A DNA stretch of 64,000 nt from Lunularia cruciata (taxonomy: Eukaryota > Streptophyta > Marchantiopsida > Lunulariales > Lunulariaceae): the NCBI GenBank assembly GCA_948567375.1, contig OX419755.1, positions 15,319,001 through 15,383,000 on the forward strand, given 5' to 3'. Of this stretch, positions 62,801 through 64,000 are shown piece by piece (position 1 is the stretch's first letter; each line of letters opens with the position of its first letter). Under the pieces are notes generated by a model. It made no database searches. It worked only from the letters and a program-made list of their open reading frames with translations, and had not been told where the DNA came from. The position numbers were made by a program, and so were the translations under genes.

Positions 62801-64000
62801 ACAGGTGGATGTAGTAGAAAAACTGCGATGGATTGTAGAGGACATCTACAAAAAGCTAGGTGCTCGCATGCATCGTCTAGCAGTTTGGCAGTGGGAGCTC
62901 CGGCTTCGTCTGACACACGCAGGGTGTGGTATTGGAGCGTGGCGTATTGTTGTAGGGAATCCTACTGGTCACACCTGCACTGTCCAGGTATGTCCTGTTT
63001 TAAAGAGCATCGAGTGGGATTGTTTAGAAGTCCGTTTTCCTGTACTTCTGAGACGTTTTCTAGCTTTGAGTGTTTCTTTAAGACTACAGTAATATTTGGC
63101 TTTTCAGTCGCTTCAACTATCTCATTCACGAGATCAATAATATTCAAGATATAATTGCCTCTGTGAGCTACTCTCTTGTGTCTAGTCCGAAAGAGCCAAG
63201 TACAGCATATCTGGATCCCCGGATCTTCGAACGGCTTCTTCTCATTTTTCCTATATGTCTGGAGGATACTCCTCGAGGATCACGTTTAGGCTTGTTTAAA
63301 CGGCTACATTTAGCCCCTTACCTCCGCATGTTGGATGATATTCTGCAGGTCTACAAGGAGGTAAAGAATGCTGTACTTGGCGTTGTGGTTTACCACTCCC
63401 CCCTACCATCTTGTTATGGTCCTCTTCACGGCAAGCCACTTGCAACACAACATAAGGCTCTGGACGTTGTGGATCGAAGGAGATTGACTGCAAGAAGAAA
63501 CAACACCGCATACTGCTATGACTTTCCTCTCGTATGTTCTTTCTCTGAACTTTGACCGATAGAACTTCCTCCTCGCATCTTTCCAGCATAGTCCTAAATG
63601 GTACAGGGAACCAAGCAAATCTGCATTGTGTATATAGTAAGACTGATCCAGCTGCCCTGAGAATAGATCTCAGTGAAGTCTAATCACACATACTACTGGG
63701 CTATATAAACCTTGTAGGCTGGAGATTCTGAACATGGTTTCCTGTGCCTGTGATCACCCTTGTGTTGGTCTCTTACGCTCGTTTCCTTTGAATATTGCGT
63801 TTCAGATTTTCGAGAAGGCTCTTGAAGAGACATGGCTGCGTTCGAATGCGGCCAAAATGGGAGGTTCCCCAATCTTCAAGGCTACGGAACTAACTTTTGT
63901 GGACGAGAAAAACTACTGGCACTCTGGTCTTGTTGAGGTCGAGAGACCTGTAGCCAGCAATGACGTCGGGATGGTAGCTTGGTCAATGCGGATGCGCACA
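52703..64000 (+). CDS. Homomeric acetyl-CoA carboxylase, 5' 30 exons, truncated by window
   Basis: ATP-dependent carboxylation of acetyl-CoA to malonyl-CoA. No transit peptide is evident before [16 protein letters not shown], so cytosolic supply for fatty-acid elongation is inferred. Start ATG has A at -3 and G at +4. Exons: 52703-53038, 53627-53833, 53991-54152, 54293-54385, 54518-54613, 54730-54903, 55155-55248, 55370-55557, 55851-55901, 56084-56123, 56347-56471, 56690-56806, 56975-57049, 57296-57352, 57493-57597, 57767-57853, 58064-58255, 58380-58568, 58847-58957, 59178-59270, 59566-59742, 59938-60015, 60726-60848, 61047-61316, 61425-61759, 61936-62173, 62357-62667, 62774-62987, 63349-63531, 63806-64000+. 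All are GT-AG with consistent phases, giving 1572 codons without a stop. That is about 70% of the roughly 2250-residue plant enzyme. Two introns hold hairpin-core repeats. Confidence 0.97.
58064..58255 (+). other. ACC biotin carrier (BCCP) exon
   Basis: Exon 17 encodes the biotin attachment site [11 protein letters not shown]. The biotinylated lysine codon is AAA at 58181-58183, residue 709 of the predicted protein. MKM is the eukaryotic and bacterial consensus, with the usual V before it as in plant ACCs. The next exon continues the lipoyl/biotinyl fold ([16 protein letters not shown]). Confidence 0.95.
60552..60583 (+). repeat. Hairpin-core repeat in ACC intron 22
   Basis: CGTTC-TTC-GAACG followed by GCTTCTGCTCTCATTTCTCAAACA matches the cluster at 42 kb. 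It lies in the 710-bp intron between 60015 and 60726, the longest ACC intron seen, so the insertion may explain its length. Confidence 0.7.
63213..63243 (+). repeat. Hairpin-core repeat in ACC intron 28
   Basis: GGATCCCCGGATCTTCGAACGGCTTCTTCTC is the family core with changes in the left arm that weaken the stem. It lies in the intron between 62987 and 63349. It is the most diverged of the five copies. Confidence 0.6.

Larger units (their letters stand above)
58847..64000 (+). other. ACC central domain and start of carboxyltransferase
   Basis: Exons 19-28 encode the ACC central region, with [57 protein letters not shown] and [12 protein letters not shown]. Exon 29 (63349-63531) begins the carboxyltransferase N-half: [28 protein letters not shown]. 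Exon 30 continues [18 protein letters not shown] at the window edge. The acyl-CoA and carboxybiotin binding residues further on lie outside the window. Confidence 0.93.

Noticed and set aside
1-64000. CRISPR arrays, operons, phage or defence systems
   Set aside because: The window is plant nuclear DNA with spliced genes. The tandem repeats lack the short repeat-spacer pattern of CRISPR.

Overview
This window is nuclear DNA of a land plant. It has GT-AG introns with plant-style gene structures, a homomeric (multidomain, eukaryotic-type) acetyl-CoA carboxylase, plant-like SYS1 and Grc3/NOL9 homologues, and long repeat-rich spacers. The ACC introns are mostly 90-700 bp and R2-like retroelements are present. 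I therefore lean towards a non-seed plant (bryophyte-like), but that is inference. A 200-base run of N shows that it comes from a draft assembly.

Three protein-coding genes can be defended. (1) On the minus strand, 26129-30102, is an 11-exon Grc3/NOL9-type polynucleotide 5'-hydroxyl kinase (pre-rRNA processing). A probable first coding exon lies about 3 kb upstream at 33131-33450. (2) On the plus strand, 39420-40564, is SYS1, a small four-helix Golgi membrane protein. (3) On the plus strand, 52703-64000, are the first 30 coding exons (1572 codons) of acetyl-CoA carboxylase. They cover biotin carboxylase, the biotin carrier and the start of carboxyltransferase; the gene runs off the right edge.

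The rest is repeat-rich spacer. The most informative component is one family of non-LTR retrotransposon with an N-terminal C2H2 finger, a reverse transcriptase and a C-terminal CCHC/restriction-like endonuclease (R2/NeSL/Utopia-like layout). There are two long degenerate copies, at 17313-19699 (+) and about 34840-38123 (-). Their internal deletions are complementary: each retains what the other lost. There are also four extremely short 3'-end 'stubs' of about 47-125 bp, at 11988, 25016, 45079 and 46582. Three of these have convincing target-site duplications of 16, 9 and 19 bp. The family ends in a conserved small hairpin that contains the stop codon of the ORF.

Layout: 1-17 kb is gene-poor spacer with tandem repeats (124-bp and 156-bp units) and a perfect hairpin. 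17.3-19.7 kb is retroelement copy 1. 19.7-26.1 kb is spacer. 26.1-33.5 kb is GRC3, with a probable 3-kb first intron full of duplications and a 35-G tract. 34.8-38.1 kb is retroelement copy 2. 39.4-40.6 kb is SYS1. 40.6-52.3 kb is spacer with hairpin-core repeats, two retroelement stubs and a very AT-rich, palindrome-rich block. 52.4-64 kb is ACC. The three genes are unrelated in function, as expected of a plant chromosome; nothing suggests an operon or gene cluster.
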